Source: Pedobacter endophyticus (GTDB lineage Bacteria; Bacteroidota; Bacteroidia; Sphingobacteriales; Sphingobacteriaceae). From it: a stretch of DNA of 64,000 nt. The stretch covers positions 2,728,001-2,792,000 of the forward strand of contig NZ_CP064939.1 in the NCBI RefSeq assembly GCF_015679185.1, in the 5' to 3' direction. This document shows, piece after piece, positions 1-7,950 of this stretch (positions within the stretch are counted from its first letter, which is position 1; every line of letters begins with the position of its first letter). The notes below the pieces were generated by a model. It was not told the origin of the DNA, did no database searches, and saw only the letters and a program-made list of their open reading frames with translations. The position numbers were made by a program, and so were the translations under genes.

Positions 1-1
1 A

Positions 2-1303
2 CCACAAATGAATGTAATTAATATTCATGAAGAGGCGCACATTAAGCAATTGCACAGCTTAGATATTCTTTTTTTTGAGCTTTTGGGCATCATTACCTGG
101 CTTAACCCGATCATTTACCTCTATAAAAGATCCATCAAAAACATTCACGAATTTTTGGCTGATGAATTTGCAGCAGAATATCAGGGCGATAAGGCAGAAT
201 ATGCACTATTGATCTTAAGTCAATCTTTCGGAATCTCGCCAAATGCTTTAACCAATGGCTTTTTCGATAAGTCGTTGATCAAAAAACGGATCTTTATGCT
301 TCAAAAAGAGCGCTCGAAAAGAATTGCTGTAATCAAGTATGGCATTTCGATCCCCTTGTTTGCCGTTTTGATCGTATTTTCGTCAGCTACCGTAAGGAAA
401 AGTGAAAAACTAATCTCCTTAACTGATCAAATACCTTTAGATCAATCTTTTGAAATGGTGCAACAGATGGTAACCGAGGAAGCCAACGAAGAAATTTCGC
501 CCAAAGAACCACCCACCTTCGAAAAAGTGGTTGAAGTAAATTTAACACCCAAATCGAGTCAGAATACCTCGCCAAAACCGGGCGAAGTAAATAAGCTCGG
601 TAAGTTAATTGCACAACCGCTTGCCCAGGAAAAAAAGCCTCAACCAGAAACAGTTAGGATCGAAGAATCGAAAGTTTATGATTTCGTTTCTTTAGATAAG
701 CAACCCGAGTTTCCCGGCGGGATCAGAAAATTTTACGAATACCTGAGCCGATCGATAAGATATCCGCAAGCTGCGCAAGAAAATAATTTGCAGGGCAAGG
801 TGTTTTTAAGTTTTATTGTTGAAAAAAGCGGCGATCTCTCCGACATAAAAATTACGCGAGGCCTCGGAAACGGCATGGACGAAGAGGCAGTACGCGTACT
901 GACGAACAGTCCCAAATGGATTCCTGGAATGAGCGATGGGAAAACCGTTCGGGTAAAGTACAATATTAATGTAAACTTCACCTTAACCGACGACAGCGAT
1001 GAGGCACCCAAGGCTGTTCAGCGCCCTACATCGTTAAAACTTACCGACGGAAACTTCGCCGGTGTGGTTGTTGTTGACGGTGTAAGAATGACCGAAAACA
1101 GTTTATTAGCCACCATCGACCCAAACAGCATCAAATCTATCGAGGTTTTGAAAAGTCAAAATGCTGTTAGTTTATACGGATTTAAAGCAAAAGCGGGGGC
1201 TATTCTGATTACCACCAAAAGTGGAAATATATTTAGAAGACCGAATACCACAGAACAGGCACTAACCAAGCCATCGTATTTCGGCCTTCAACAAGCGTAT
1301 TAA
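2..1303 (+). CDS. M56 (BlaR1-like) peptidase fused to TonB C-terminal and plug-like domains, 5' partial
   Basis: The frame is open to the left window edge, so the N-terminal membrane segments of the M56 domain are missing; residue numbers count from the ATG at 8. The zinc motif HEEAH is at 7-11, followed by the M56 block with FFELL, NPIIYLY and HEFLADE. A membrane segment (about 108-127) leads to a charged Pro-rich linker. A TonB C-terminal domain follows at about 228-326, starting at QPEFPGG. The last part (about 345-406) resembles a SusC-type plug, with VVVDGVRM, IKSIEVLK and AILITTKSG. M56 proteins are antirepressor sensor peptidases that usually act on a BlaI-type repressor; the fused TonB domain suggests coupling to an outer-membrane receptor (inference). 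A secreted plug-like protein follows 10 bp downstream. Confidence 0.85.
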   Translation, partial: PQMNVINIHEEAHIKQLHSLDILFFELLGIITWLNPIIYLYKRSIKNIHEFLADEFAAEYQGDKAEYALLILSQSFGISPNALTNGFFDKSLIKKRIFMLQKERSKRIAVIKYGISIPLFAVLIVFSSATVRKSEKLISLTDQIPLDQSFEMVQQMVTEEANEEISPKEPPTFEKVVEVNLTPKSSQNTSPKPGEVNKLGKLIAQPLAQEKKPQPETVRIEESKVYDFVSLDKQPEFPGGIRKFYEYLSRSIRYPQAAQENNLQGKVFLSFIVEKSGDLSDIKITRGLGNGMDEEAVRVLTNSPKWIPGMSDGKTVRVKYNINVNFTLTDDSDEAPKAVQRPTSLKLTDGNFAGVVVVDGVRMTENSLLATIDPNSIKSIEVLKSQNAVSLYGFKAKAGAILITTKSGNIFRRPNTTEQALTKPSYFGLQQAY

Positions 1304-1313
1304 AAACACAATT

Positions 1314-1943
1314 ATGAAAAAAATAATATCATTAGCAATCGTTTTAATATCGGCATCGAGCGCCTTTGGCCAGATCACTGATGGCGCAAAAAGCAATGGC
1401 ATTGCCTTTCGTGGCTTTCCACCAGTCACTCAGGAACCTTTGGTTGTTATAGATGGCAATAAACAATTGGCCCGGGGACAGCGCTCTTTGGATCAAATCG
1501 ACAACAACAGCATTTCAGCCGTAAACGTTTGGAAAGATAGTGCCGCTGTCAAAAAATATGGCTTAGATGGCGCTAACGGCGTTATTGAAATTACAACGAA
1601 AGACGGTTTTACTAAATCTCTAAAGAAAAAAGACTTTTTGGGCAGCTCAACCACCTTAATGTTCAACACGCCCGAGCCAAACAAACGGCCGAAACTGCCG
1701 TTAAATACCGAACCAGCTAAGCTGCGCAATTTATTGTTTAAAGACACTGATCCGAAAGCAAAACCACTTTATGTTATTGATGGAAAGGAAGTAACTGAAA
1801 TTGAGGGCTTAAATCCCGACTCCATTCAATCGGTTGATGTTTTAAAAGGAGCTAACGCAACGTCACAATACAGCGAAAAAGCACGGAACGGCGTGATTAT
1901 TATTACCACCAAAAAAGCCAAAACGCAGGCAGAGAATGAGTAA
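1314..1943 (+). CDS. secreted protein with two TonB-receptor plug-like repeats
   Basis: A 209-residue protein with an N-terminal signal peptide of about 19 residues ending near AFG. Two copies of the SusC/TonB-receptor plug signature are visible. The first is at about 42-95 (PLVVIDG, then VWKDSAAVKKYG and GVIEITTK); the second is at about 145-200 (PLYVIDG, SIQSVDVLKG, GVIIITTKK). There is no beta-barrel region, so this is not a transporter. It starts 10 bp after the M56-TonB-plug gene, whose C-terminus has the same fold signature, so the two are probably co-transcribed and share a signalling role (inference). It could bind the TonB domain of its neighbour. The exact function is unknown. Confidence 0.75.
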   Translation: MKKIISLAIVLISASSAFGQITDGAKSNGIAFRGFPPVTQEPLVVIDGNKQLARGQRSLDQIDNNSISAVNVWKDSAAVKKYGLDGANGVIEITTKDGFTKSLKKKDFLGSSTTLMFNTPEPNKRPKLPLNTEPAKLRNLLFKDTDPKAKPLYVIDGKEVTEIEGLNPDSIQSVDVLKGANATSQYSEKARNGVIIITTKKAKTQAENE

Positions 1944-1996
1944 AAAAACCGAAAACAAACCTATTTTTTCGCAATGATGTTGCTGGCAAATCTGTT

Positions 1997-2623
1997 ATGA
2001 AATATATTGAGAAACTTCAGTACATTACCAACGACCATCCCAGTTTAAGCCACGTTGAACAAGTACAGCTGGCCTGCGAAGCTGGGGCGAAGTGGGTTCA
2101 ATACCGTTGCATGAGCAAATCGGACGAGGCGCTGTTAACAGACATTAACGCTATTGCCGAAATTTGCGATGACTGGGGAACTACGCTAATCGTAGCTGAA
2201 CATGTTCAGTTTGTGGGTAAAGCCGACATTCAGGGGTTCCATATTGAACAGGACAATGCCGATTTTACTGCGCTACGCAAATTGGTGGGAAACGACATTA
2301 CGCTTGGCGGTTTTGCAAACAGTTTTAGCGATATAATCAGGGCTGCAAGCGATGGAGCTGATTATGTTACCTTCGGTCCCTTCTCTGCTACGATAGCAAA
2401 TGATGTTAAGCCATTAGCGCTCGACGCGTACCAAAACGCAGTGACCAAACTGCGTGAGTTGAATGTACAGTTGCCCGTTTTGGCTGTGGGCGCAATTACG
2501 CTTGCCGATGTGGCCCCTTTGATGGAAACTGGAATTTATGGCGTTGCAGTTTCGGAAGCAATCAACCTTTCCGATGATTTTATTGAGGCCTACCAGGATT
2601 TTTACGATGCGGTAAAGGGTTAA
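1997..2623 (+). CDS. thiamine-phosphate synthase (ThiE/TenI)-like protein, divergent
   Basis: A 208-residue single-domain protein with the TIM-barrel pattern of the ThiE/TenI family: AKWVQYRCMSK near 30-40, FHIEQDNAD near 82, DYVTFGPFSAT near 121, VLAVGAI near 155 and GVAVSEAI near 175. ThiE joins HMP-pyrophosphate and thiazole phosphate to make thiamine phosphate. Several usual catalytic positions are altered: the LREK-type loop is YRCMSK, the NDR-type segment reads AEHV, and the TxTK tail of the GP loop is replaced by ATIANDV. It may therefore be a non-canonical or inactive paralogue. The next gene resembles thiamine pyrophosphokinase and is similarly divergent, which supports a shared thiamine-related history. 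Confidence 0.6.
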   Translation: MKYIEKLQYITNDHPSLSHVEQVQLACEAGAKWVQYRCMSKSDEALLTDINAIAEICDDWGTTLIVAEHVQFVGKADIQGFHIEQDNADFTALRKLVGNDITLGGFANSFSDIIRAASDGADYVTFGPFSATIANDVKPLALDAYQNAVTKLRELNVQLPVLAVGAITLADVAPLMETGIYGVAVSEAINLSDDFIEAYQDFYDAVKG

Positions 2624-2671
2624 AAATATCGCTTGTATAATTCTATACACCTGCCTTTTGATTCTATTTTT

Positions 2672-2679
2672 TATCTTCG
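2672..2679 (+). promoter_or_regulatory. Bacteroidota -7 element
   Basis: TATCTTCG differs by one base from the Bacteroidota -7 consensus TAnnTTTG and ends 4 bp before the ATG at 2684. It argues for that ATG as the start of the TPK-like gene and for a leaderless or very short-leader transcript. No well-spaced -33 TTG is seen. Confidence 0.45.
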
Positions 2680-2683
2680 CAAT

Positions 2684-3244
2684 ATGTCATCACATCACAT
2701 TGTAAAGGAAAAGCAAGAACCAGCGCTCTATATTGACGATTTTGGAAATTTTGATGAGGAATTTTTAGGCCAGCTTTTAGAATGGAGTCCCACGCTGTTG
2801 GTAAATAGCGAAAGCTACGACAAAATTATTTCACTTGGTTTAAAAGTTGACGTTTTGGTAAATGGAAACAACCAGGACGTTCAGGAAGACACCAAAGTTA
2901 TACAGGGGCCAGTTGACGCTTTAATGGTGGCGATTAATTACCTGTTCGAAGAAAAATATCCGGCCGTAAACATCATCACACGAAAATTCGATTTAGAAAA
3001 GTTTGCTGGATTTGAAGATAAGATCAATTTGGTTGTTTTCACCGAAAGGGCCAAACATTACCCCATAAAATCGGGTTTTTCTGTTTGGAAACCAGCCAAA
3101 AGCGAGTTCCTGATTCATGGAAACAGGTATCTGGAAGTAACCAACTTAATGCAGACGGAAGAAGAAATTTTTGAAGTAGTTAAAGATGGCTTCGTAGAGT
3201 TTACGTTTTCAGGACAACCCATTTTTATCAGCGAACCGATATGA
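2684..3244 (+). CDS. thiamine pyrophosphokinase-like protein, probably non-catalytic
   Basis: A 186-residue protein. The N-terminus (MSSHHIVKEKQEPAL) and GQLLEWSP recall the N-terminus of Bacteroidota thiamine pyrophosphokinases (recall of the family, not a search). The region where that enzyme carries its acidic GDxD motif reads VLVNGNNQD here, and no DKTD-like motif follows. The thiamine-kinase function is therefore probably lost or changed. An in-frame TTG at 2633 would add 17 residues, but a -7 promoter element lies between it and the ATG at 2684, so the ATG is preferred. The stop overlaps the following GNAT start (ATGA), indicating translational coupling. An unrelated hypothetical protein remains possible. 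Confidence 0.55.
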   Translation: MSSHHIVKEKQEPALYIDDFGNFDEEFLGQLLEWSPTLLVNSESYDKIISLGLKVDVLVNGNNQDVQEDTKVIQGPVDALMVAINYLFEEKYPAVNIITRKFDLEKFAGFEDKINLVVFTERAKHYPIKSGFSVWKPAKSEFLIHGNRYLEVTNLMQTEEEIFEVVKDGFVEFTFSGQPIFISEPI

Positions 3245-3735
3245 TTACGCTTAGAAAAGCCAAAGAAGAAGATATAACAATTATCAGAGAAATTGCCGAG
3301 CATACGTGGCCAGCCACTTATCTTGATATCATCGGGCAACAGCAGATTGATTATATGCTCGATAAAATGTACAGCAAGGCCGAAATGCTGAAACAGTTTT
3401 TACAGGGACACATTTTTTTGATTGCAGAAGAAGGTGAAAATCAATTTGGTTTTGCGGGCTATTCAATCATCGATCACGAACAACGCATTTACAAGCTGCA
3501 CAAGCTATATGTATTGCCAACGGCGCATGGAAAAGGCGTCGGAAAAATTTTGATGAATGAAGTTTTTAATCTTGTAAAAGATGCCGGCGGCAGTGCATTA
3601 GAACTCAACGTAAATAAACGCAATAGCGCCAAGGATTTTTATGCCAAAGCTGGTTTCACCATTAAAGAATCGGTAAAAATCGACATCGGAAATGGCTTCT
3701 TCATGGACGATTATATTATGGAATACAAGTTTTAA
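3241..3735 (+). CDS. GNAT-family N-acetyltransferase
   Basis: A 164-residue single GNAT domain. The acetyl-CoA pyrophosphate-binding motif A is LYVLPTAHGKGVGKIL at about 89-104 with the core HGKGVG. It is followed by motif B-like LNVNKRNSAKDFYAKAGF near 120-138, the usual N-x-x-A-x-x-F-Y-x-x-x-G-F pattern. It transfers an acetyl group from acetyl-CoA to an amine; the substrate cannot be told from sequence. The start codon overlaps the stop of the TPK-like gene by 4 bp, so the two are translated together. No promoter of its own is seen. Confidence 0.85.
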   Translation: MITLRKAKEEDITIIREIAEHTWPATYLDIIGQQQIDYMLDKMYSKAEMLKQFLQGHIFLIAEEGENQFGFAGYSIIDHEQRIYKLHKLYVLPTAHGKGVGKILMNEVFNLVKDAGGSALELNVNKRNSAKDFYAKAGFTIKESVKIDIGNGFFMDDYIMEYKF

Positions 3736-4175
3736 TTAACGACGAAAATAATTTTTGCTGTCATCTTCGGAGATTAATTTTAGAAAAACAGAGGAGTTGG
3801 GGTGTCGCTGTCATCCTGAGTTTTAATTTATTGCATAAAAATAAATATGGCATGACGTTAAAGGCTGAAAGAATCTTATGCATTCTGGTTAACCGCCTCG
3901 TCACCCTGAATTTATTTCAGGGCCTTTATAGCAAGAAAGATGCTGAAATAAATCCGATAGCTATCGGATCAGCAGGACGACCGTTCATGTAGAAGCTTAT
4001 AAAACAGCAGGTTGCCAAAAACGTCAATGGTAGTATAACGTCCGCCTGACCAGACGGGCAGGAATGCCCCAGCGAAGAAATGCAAGACGCCAAAACCAAT
4101 TGCCCAAAAAAGAGAAAGCGAGTGGGTAAGGGTAGGCCTCTGTCATGAGTGGCTTGTACCGCCGTTTTACTTCCT
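3736..4175. repeat. intergenic repeat block with reverse-strand copy of the dispersed repeat
   Basis: This 440-bp gap holds no credible gene. At 3952-3969 is the 18-bp palindrome ATCCGATAGCTATCGGAT. From about 3974 to 4034 lies a reverse-strand copy of the left half of the ~142-bp unit found in tandem near 14 kb (reverse complement begins CTACCATTGACG and continues through GGCAACCTGC). The bases near 3805-3850 resemble the fragment also seen at 20020-20060. A short frame at 4145-4339 overlaps the opposite-strand peptidase and has no coding features. Confidence 0.6.
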
Positions 4176-5855
4176 TTACTTCACGCCCAAAACGTCAACC
4201 CCTTGCTCAAACACCACATCAACCGGAATATTCTTTTTGGTTAACCGATCCAAATCCTGTTGGAGCTCCGCAGATACTACGGCATTTTCTTTTTGCGCCT
4301 TTTCAACGGCAGCTTTATCGCCATTTCCTTGCAAAGTAATGATGAATGCACTTAACTCATTCATAGCCGTTGCAAACTTCTCGAAGTTTACTTTATAGGT
4401 GCCTTTCGAAGTGCGTTCAAAAGCCCCTTTTTCTTCAAAATAATTAAAGCATTGCATATTTGCCTTGCCATGAGCTTCGGAAACGCCAAAACGAACCGAA
4501 CGTAAAATACCTGCCATAAAAGTGGTATAATAATCTTTGATGTCTCCCTTCAACTCTCCTTTGGCCAACAAGCCCGTAACCATATAAAGTCCAAGCACAT
4601 CGGCCTTACCCTCTTCTAACCAACTGTATTGCTCTTTCAGCGCTGCACGCACGTAGCCTTTGCCGTTAATGGTTTTTTTAATGCCTAAGCCGTGCGCCAC
4701 CTCATGAAACATCACATTGGCAAAAAAGGCATCGAACTTGATGTATTTTTGCTGATCGGCATCAATCAGTTCCTTCGCTATTGGCACAAGAATTTTATCG
4801 AATTTAGCCTGCATGGCGTTCTTTAACTGCGATCTGCGTGTCCCCTTTTCCTGTTGAATCTTCTCGTCGTTAGGCAGGTTTACCGCTATCGTTTTCGACC
4901 CCGCATTGCAATCTCCCGCATAGTAAACCACATCGTAAGCATTTAACTCAGAATCTGTTCCAGGTGTTTCCGTTTTGTATTTAGCAGCAACAGGCAGGTT
5001 CTTCTGCAATTCGGGAAGCATTTTCACATACTTCGCCAAACGTTTGCTCCATTCCTTATCCTTAATAAGCACATACGCTTCGTAGCTGGTTCGTGCGTTA
5101 AAAAGCTTATCCTCATAGTTCTCAATCGGGCCAATAATAATATCAAGTCCATTGGTTTTCATATCCAGCCAGGCGTAATCACTTGCGGTAAAGTTATCCG
5201 TAACCAGGGCATCGGCCCTCAAGTTCAAATATTTTTTCAAGCCGGCATCTTCTGCAATTAGCGCGGCCTGTTTTAGCAAAGAGCTGGCTCTTTGAAGTTC
5301 TGCAGCAAATAAAACATGGTAAGGCACGGTAGTAAGTTTGCCGGTAGTATCTCTTTGAATTACCGAATAGGCACCGAATTTATCAGCCAGGTCAGACTTT
5401 TCGATTTCTTCCTTTGTAATTCCGTAAGGATAGAAAGAGGCTCCTTCCGGTTTGGCGCCAACGCCGGCAACAAAGGGTTTATCGTTATTTAATCTATCCC
5501 AGGGTCCATAATTAATATTCAGAAAATCGCGGGTTTTTTCATCCTTTATTGTAGCCATCAGGCTGTCTCGTTGCGGGTAAGCTTGCTTCCAGTACAGCTC
5601 ATCCATAATTTCTGCTGCCTGAATTAAAAGGGGAAGAATTTTTCGATCGTTAACGCTTAACTGATTTAAGTTGGTTGTTAATTTTACCCTTTCGTAAATG
5701 GGTAAACGTTGCGCAACATAATCGTTTAAACTATCTCTTTGGATCACTACAACATTGTTTGCCTCGTTTTTGCCGCTGTTTGTACAGGCAGAGAATACGC
5801 CTATCCACAAAGCTATCGCGTGCAATAATGCTGCTGATTTGTATAAATTATTCAT
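4176..5855 (-). CDS. M49 (dipeptidyl-peptidase III)-like zinc peptidase, lipoprotein
   Basis: A 559-residue protein with a lipoprotein signal (FSAC, lipidated Cys near residue 24), so it is envelope-anchored. The zinc site HEVAHG is at about 384-389, and a downstream Glu ligand region EEGKAD lies near 413-418 after INGKG. The order and spacing fit the DPP-III-like M49 relatives of Bacteroidota. Classical M49 enzymes have the longer HExxGH motif, whereas this protein has a plain HExxH followed by GLG. M49 enzymes remove N-terminal dipeptides; the substrate here is unknown. It is monocistronic and divergent from the amidase gene at 5968. Confidence 0.75.
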   Translation of the reverse strand: MNNLYKSAALLHAIALWIGVFSACTNSGKNEANNVVVIQRDSLNDYVAQRLPIYERVKLTTNLNQLSVNDRKILPLLIQAAEIMDELYWKQAYPQRDSLMATIKDEKTRDFLNINYGPWDRLNNDKPFVAGVGAKPEGASFYPYGITKEEIEKSDLADKFGAYSVIQRDTTGKLTTVPYHVLFAAELQRASSLLKQAALIAEDAGLKKYLNLRADALVTDNFTASDYAWLDMKTNGLDIIIGPIENYEDKLFNARTSYEAYVLIKDKEWSKRLAKYVKMLPELQKNLPVAAKYKTETPGTDSELNAYDVVYYAGDCNAGSKTIAVNLPNDEKIQQEKGTRRSQLKNAMQAKFDKILVPIAKELIDADQQKYIKFDAFFANVMFHEVAHGLGIKKTINGKGYVRAALKEQYSWLEEGKADVLGLYMVTGLLAKGELKGDIKDYYTTFMAGILRSVRFGVSEAHGKANMQCFNYFEEKGAFERTSKGTYKVNFEKFATAMNELSAFIITLQGNGDKAAVEKAQKENAVVSAELQQDLDRLTKKNIPVDVVFEQGVDVLGVK

Positions 5856-5933
5856 AATTAATGGATGTTGCCGCTAAATTAGCAAAATTTAAAAGCTTTG
5901 TATAAAGTTTGATGCATTGGATAAAGTTTAACA

Positions 5934-5941
5934 TAACTTTG
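5934..5941 (+). promoter_or_regulatory. promoter for the amidase gene (-33/-7)
   Basis: TAACTTTG matches the Bacteroidota -7 consensus TAnnTTTG. A TTTG at 5908-5911 with a 22-bp spacer fits the -33 element. The start codon at 5968 would follow a leader of about 20 bp. Confidence 0.6.
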
Positions 5942-5967
5942 TAACTTCAACAATCAACAAATCGAAC

Positions 5968-6804
5968 ATGCTAACTTTTAATTTTTCCCGGTACTCACCA
6001 GTTTTTGTAATTACTTCAATCATATTTTTATCTGCCTGCAGCTCGAGCAAGTATGCCGCCACAGAGAAAATTTATAAGGAAAAGGCCAAAGATTTCTCAA
6101 AAATTATTAGCAGCACACCGCCTCCGGGGCAGCTTTACGATTCATTAGGTGCAACAAATCAAGAATGGATTGGTTCTGTAAATTTTGGAATACGGAAGCC
6201 CAACTTCGTGGTGATACACCATACGGCGCAGGATAGCCTGGCGCAAACCATAAAAACATTTTTTTCTACACGTGCCGGCGTTAGTGCGCATTATGTAATT
6301 GGTCGCGATGGCAAGGTAGTGCACATGGTTAACGATTACCTGAGGGCCAACCACGCAGGGCTGGCTAAATGGGGCAAAGATACCGACCTGAATTCATCAT
6401 CAATCGGGATAGAATTAGACAACAATGGCTTAACCGATCCGTGGCCTGATGCCCAGATTAATAGCTTGATTAAGTTGTTGGCAACCCTTAAAAAAACCTA
6501 TAACATTCCGACAGGAAATTTTATTGGCCATGCCGATATTGCACCACGCCGCAAAAACGACCCGAAAAATTTCCCCTGGAAAAAGCTGGCCGAGGCTGGT
6601 TTCGGATATTGGTATGATAACATTTTAAAAAACCCGCCAACTGATTTCAACACAGAAATGGCCTTAAAATATATTGGTTACGATACCAGCAATTTGCCAG
6701 CAGCAATTACGGCATTCAAAATCCACTTTATACAAACAGATATAACACCGAAATTAACTCCGGTTGATATTTTGGTGCTGTACAATGTGTATCAGAAGTA
6801 TTAG
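5968..6804 (+). CDS. N-acetylmuramoyl-L-alanine amidase (Amidase_2), lipoprotein
   Basis: A 278-residue protein with a lipoprotein signal (LSAC, Cys 24). The Amidase_2/AmpD-type domain runs from about 78 to 215: VVIHHTAQ gives zinc ligand His 84, HYVIGRDG follows, RANHAG has His 129, SIGIEL is near 145, and GHADIAPRRKNDP gives His 188 and Asp 198. These three ligands match the family's H/H/D set. It cleaves the amide bond between N-acetylmuramic acid and L-alanine in peptidoglycan, here on the periplasmic face. About 65 residues follow the domain without a recognised motif. It has its own promoter and is divergent from the M49-like peptidase. Confidence 0.9.
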   Translation: MLTFNFSRYSPVFVITSIIFLSACSSSKYAATEKIYKEKAKDFSKIISSTPPPGQLYDSLGATNQEWIGSVNFGIRKPNFVVIHHTAQDSLAQTIKTFFSTRAGVSAHYVIGRDGKVVHMVNDYLRANHAGLAKWGKDTDLNSSSIGIELDNNGLTDPWPDAQINSLIKLLATLKKTYNIPTGNFIGHADIAPRRKNDPKNFPWKKLAEAGFGYWYDNILKNPPTDFNTEMALKYIGYDTSNLPAAITAFKIHFIQTDITPKLTPVDILVLYNVYQKY

Positions 6805-6974
6805 TAAGGCTATGCCAAAGCACGATTTGGATAAAAAGCGTCCCATTTACAACCAATATGTTTTCAAAAACAGTTAAAATATTAGCATAACTAAGTATTT
6901 AGTTGTAACTTTAATTATGGTGTCGGTTTAACCGCATCATAAGAATAATCAGTGAAAACTTAATATTTAAAAAC

Positions 6975-7367
6975 ATGAGAAAACTAATGATTTTAGCCCT
7001 TTTGGGCGCAGCCATGTTCATTAATTCGGCAAAAGGCCAAAGTAACAAGGTAGTCGATTTTACTTCAGTTGATGTACAGCCCGCTTTTCCCGGCGGAATT
7101 TCAAATTTTATGAACTATTTGGGTAAGGAAATTAAATATCCCAATGTAGCCAAAAAAAACCATGTGCAAGGAAAGGTGCATTTAAGCTTCATTGTTGAAA
7201 AAAGTGGAGAACTGAAAGACATTAAGGTTATTAAAGGCCTTACGACAGAAACCAATGCCGAAGCCATTAGAGTACTAAAAAGTTCACCTAAATGGAATCC
7301 TGGGTTAGTAAAAGGAAAACCGGTAAGGGTAAAGTACCATCTTCCCATTAATTTCAAACTAAGCTAA
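6975..7367 (+). CDS. secreted stand-alone TonB C-terminal domain protein
   Basis: A 130-residue protein made of a cleavable signal peptide (about 21 residues, ending near AKGQ) and one TonB C-terminal domain (about 35-130: QPAFPGG, KYPNVAKK, GKVHLSFIVEKSGEL, WNPGLVKGK, VRVKYHLPINF). It lacks the membrane anchor and the Pro-rich spacer of a functional TonB, so it should be free in the periplasm. The domain is closely similar to the TonB domain of the M56 fusion at the left edge, with many identical blocks such as LSFIVEKSG and VRVKY. It may be a decoy or partner for TonB-dependent signalling (inference). Confidence 0.8.
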   Translation: MRKLMILALLGAAMFINSAKGQSNKVVDFTSVDVQPAFPGGISNFMNYLGKEIKYPNVAKKNHVQGKVHLSFIVEKSGELKDIKVIKGLTTETNAEAIRVLKSSPKWNPGLVKGKPVRVKYHLPINFKLS

Positions 7368-7389
7368 AATGCCCAATTCGGCTTTTTTA

Positions 7390-7699
7390 AAGAGGCTGTA
7401 TCACCGGGCAAAAGGAGGTTTAACGCAGATCCGATAGCTATCGCATTTAATTTGGCGCCTTAAACCTCTCCCTTTTAATGGCGGCGGTTTTTGCCCTGTC
7501 TGTACATCCCTTCCGAAGAAGTCGGAAGGGAAAGCAAAGGCATTGCTTTTAACCCAAACGTTAATAGGGAGAGGTTATGAAAAGTCTTGTGAATCCATAG
7601 CTATCGCATTTAATTTGGCAGGGAAATTTATGCCAAAGGCATCCCTTTGTACCATAGGCATCCCTTTGGGAGGAAAATTCAAGCTTGATACAGCCTCTT
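7390..7699. repeat. 310-bp element with 14-bp terminal inverted repeats (MITE-like)
   Basis: AAGAGGCTGTATCA at 7390-7403 and its exact reverse complement at 7686-7699 bound a non-coding stretch. Nested inverted pairs lie inside: GAGGTTTAA near 7415 with TTAAACCTC near 7461, CCTCTCCCT near 7466 with AGGGAGAGG near 7567, and a perfect hairpin CCCTTCCGA/TCGGAAGGG around 7508-7530. A direct repeat TAGCTATCGCATTTAATTTGGC occurs twice (about 7436 and 7598). No transposase and no clear target-site duplication is visible. It may also fold as a terminator for the upstream gene. Confidence 0.55.
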
Positions 7700-7723
7700 C
7701 ATTCTTTATTACCCATAGCTTAG

Positions 7724-7909
7724 TTAGCGTTGCTTCCGCTTGTGCTTTATAATTTGATATTGACTAAAGGCAACAAGGCACCCTGCCAAAATGATAATGC
7801 CTGCCGACAGCAGATTCTTCGGGTTTTGATTGATGTAATAAGCGGCGGCTAACACCAAAATTGCCGCTGCAATGCCGATAATATAATGAATGATTAGTCC
7901 CTTTTTCAT
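7724..7909 (-). CDS. small hypothetical membrane protein
   Basis: A 61-residue protein with two hydrophobic helices (about 6-23 and 34-50) and a basic C-terminus (KHKRKQR), consistent with a small inner-membrane protein. The ATG at 7909 is preferred over an in-frame TTG two codons upstream. It lies 41 bp downstream of the CapA-like gene on the same strand and could be co-transcribed. No family is recognised. Confidence 0.55.
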   Translation of the reverse strand: MKKGLIIHYIIGIAAAILVLAAAYYINQNPKNLLSAGIIILAGCLVAFSQYQIIKHKRKQR

Positions 7910-7950
7910 GTGCAAAGATTTAGAAATAAATTAGCATTGGCAAAGTGAGA

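Noticed and set aside
2633..2683. TTG start extending the TPK-like gene by 17 residues
   Set aside because: A -7 element lies just before the ATG at 2684, and the extra residues do not resemble the family N-terminus.
4145..4339. 64-codon frame overlapping the 3' end of the M49-like gene
   Set aside because: It lies antisense to a well-supported gene and has no recognisable features.
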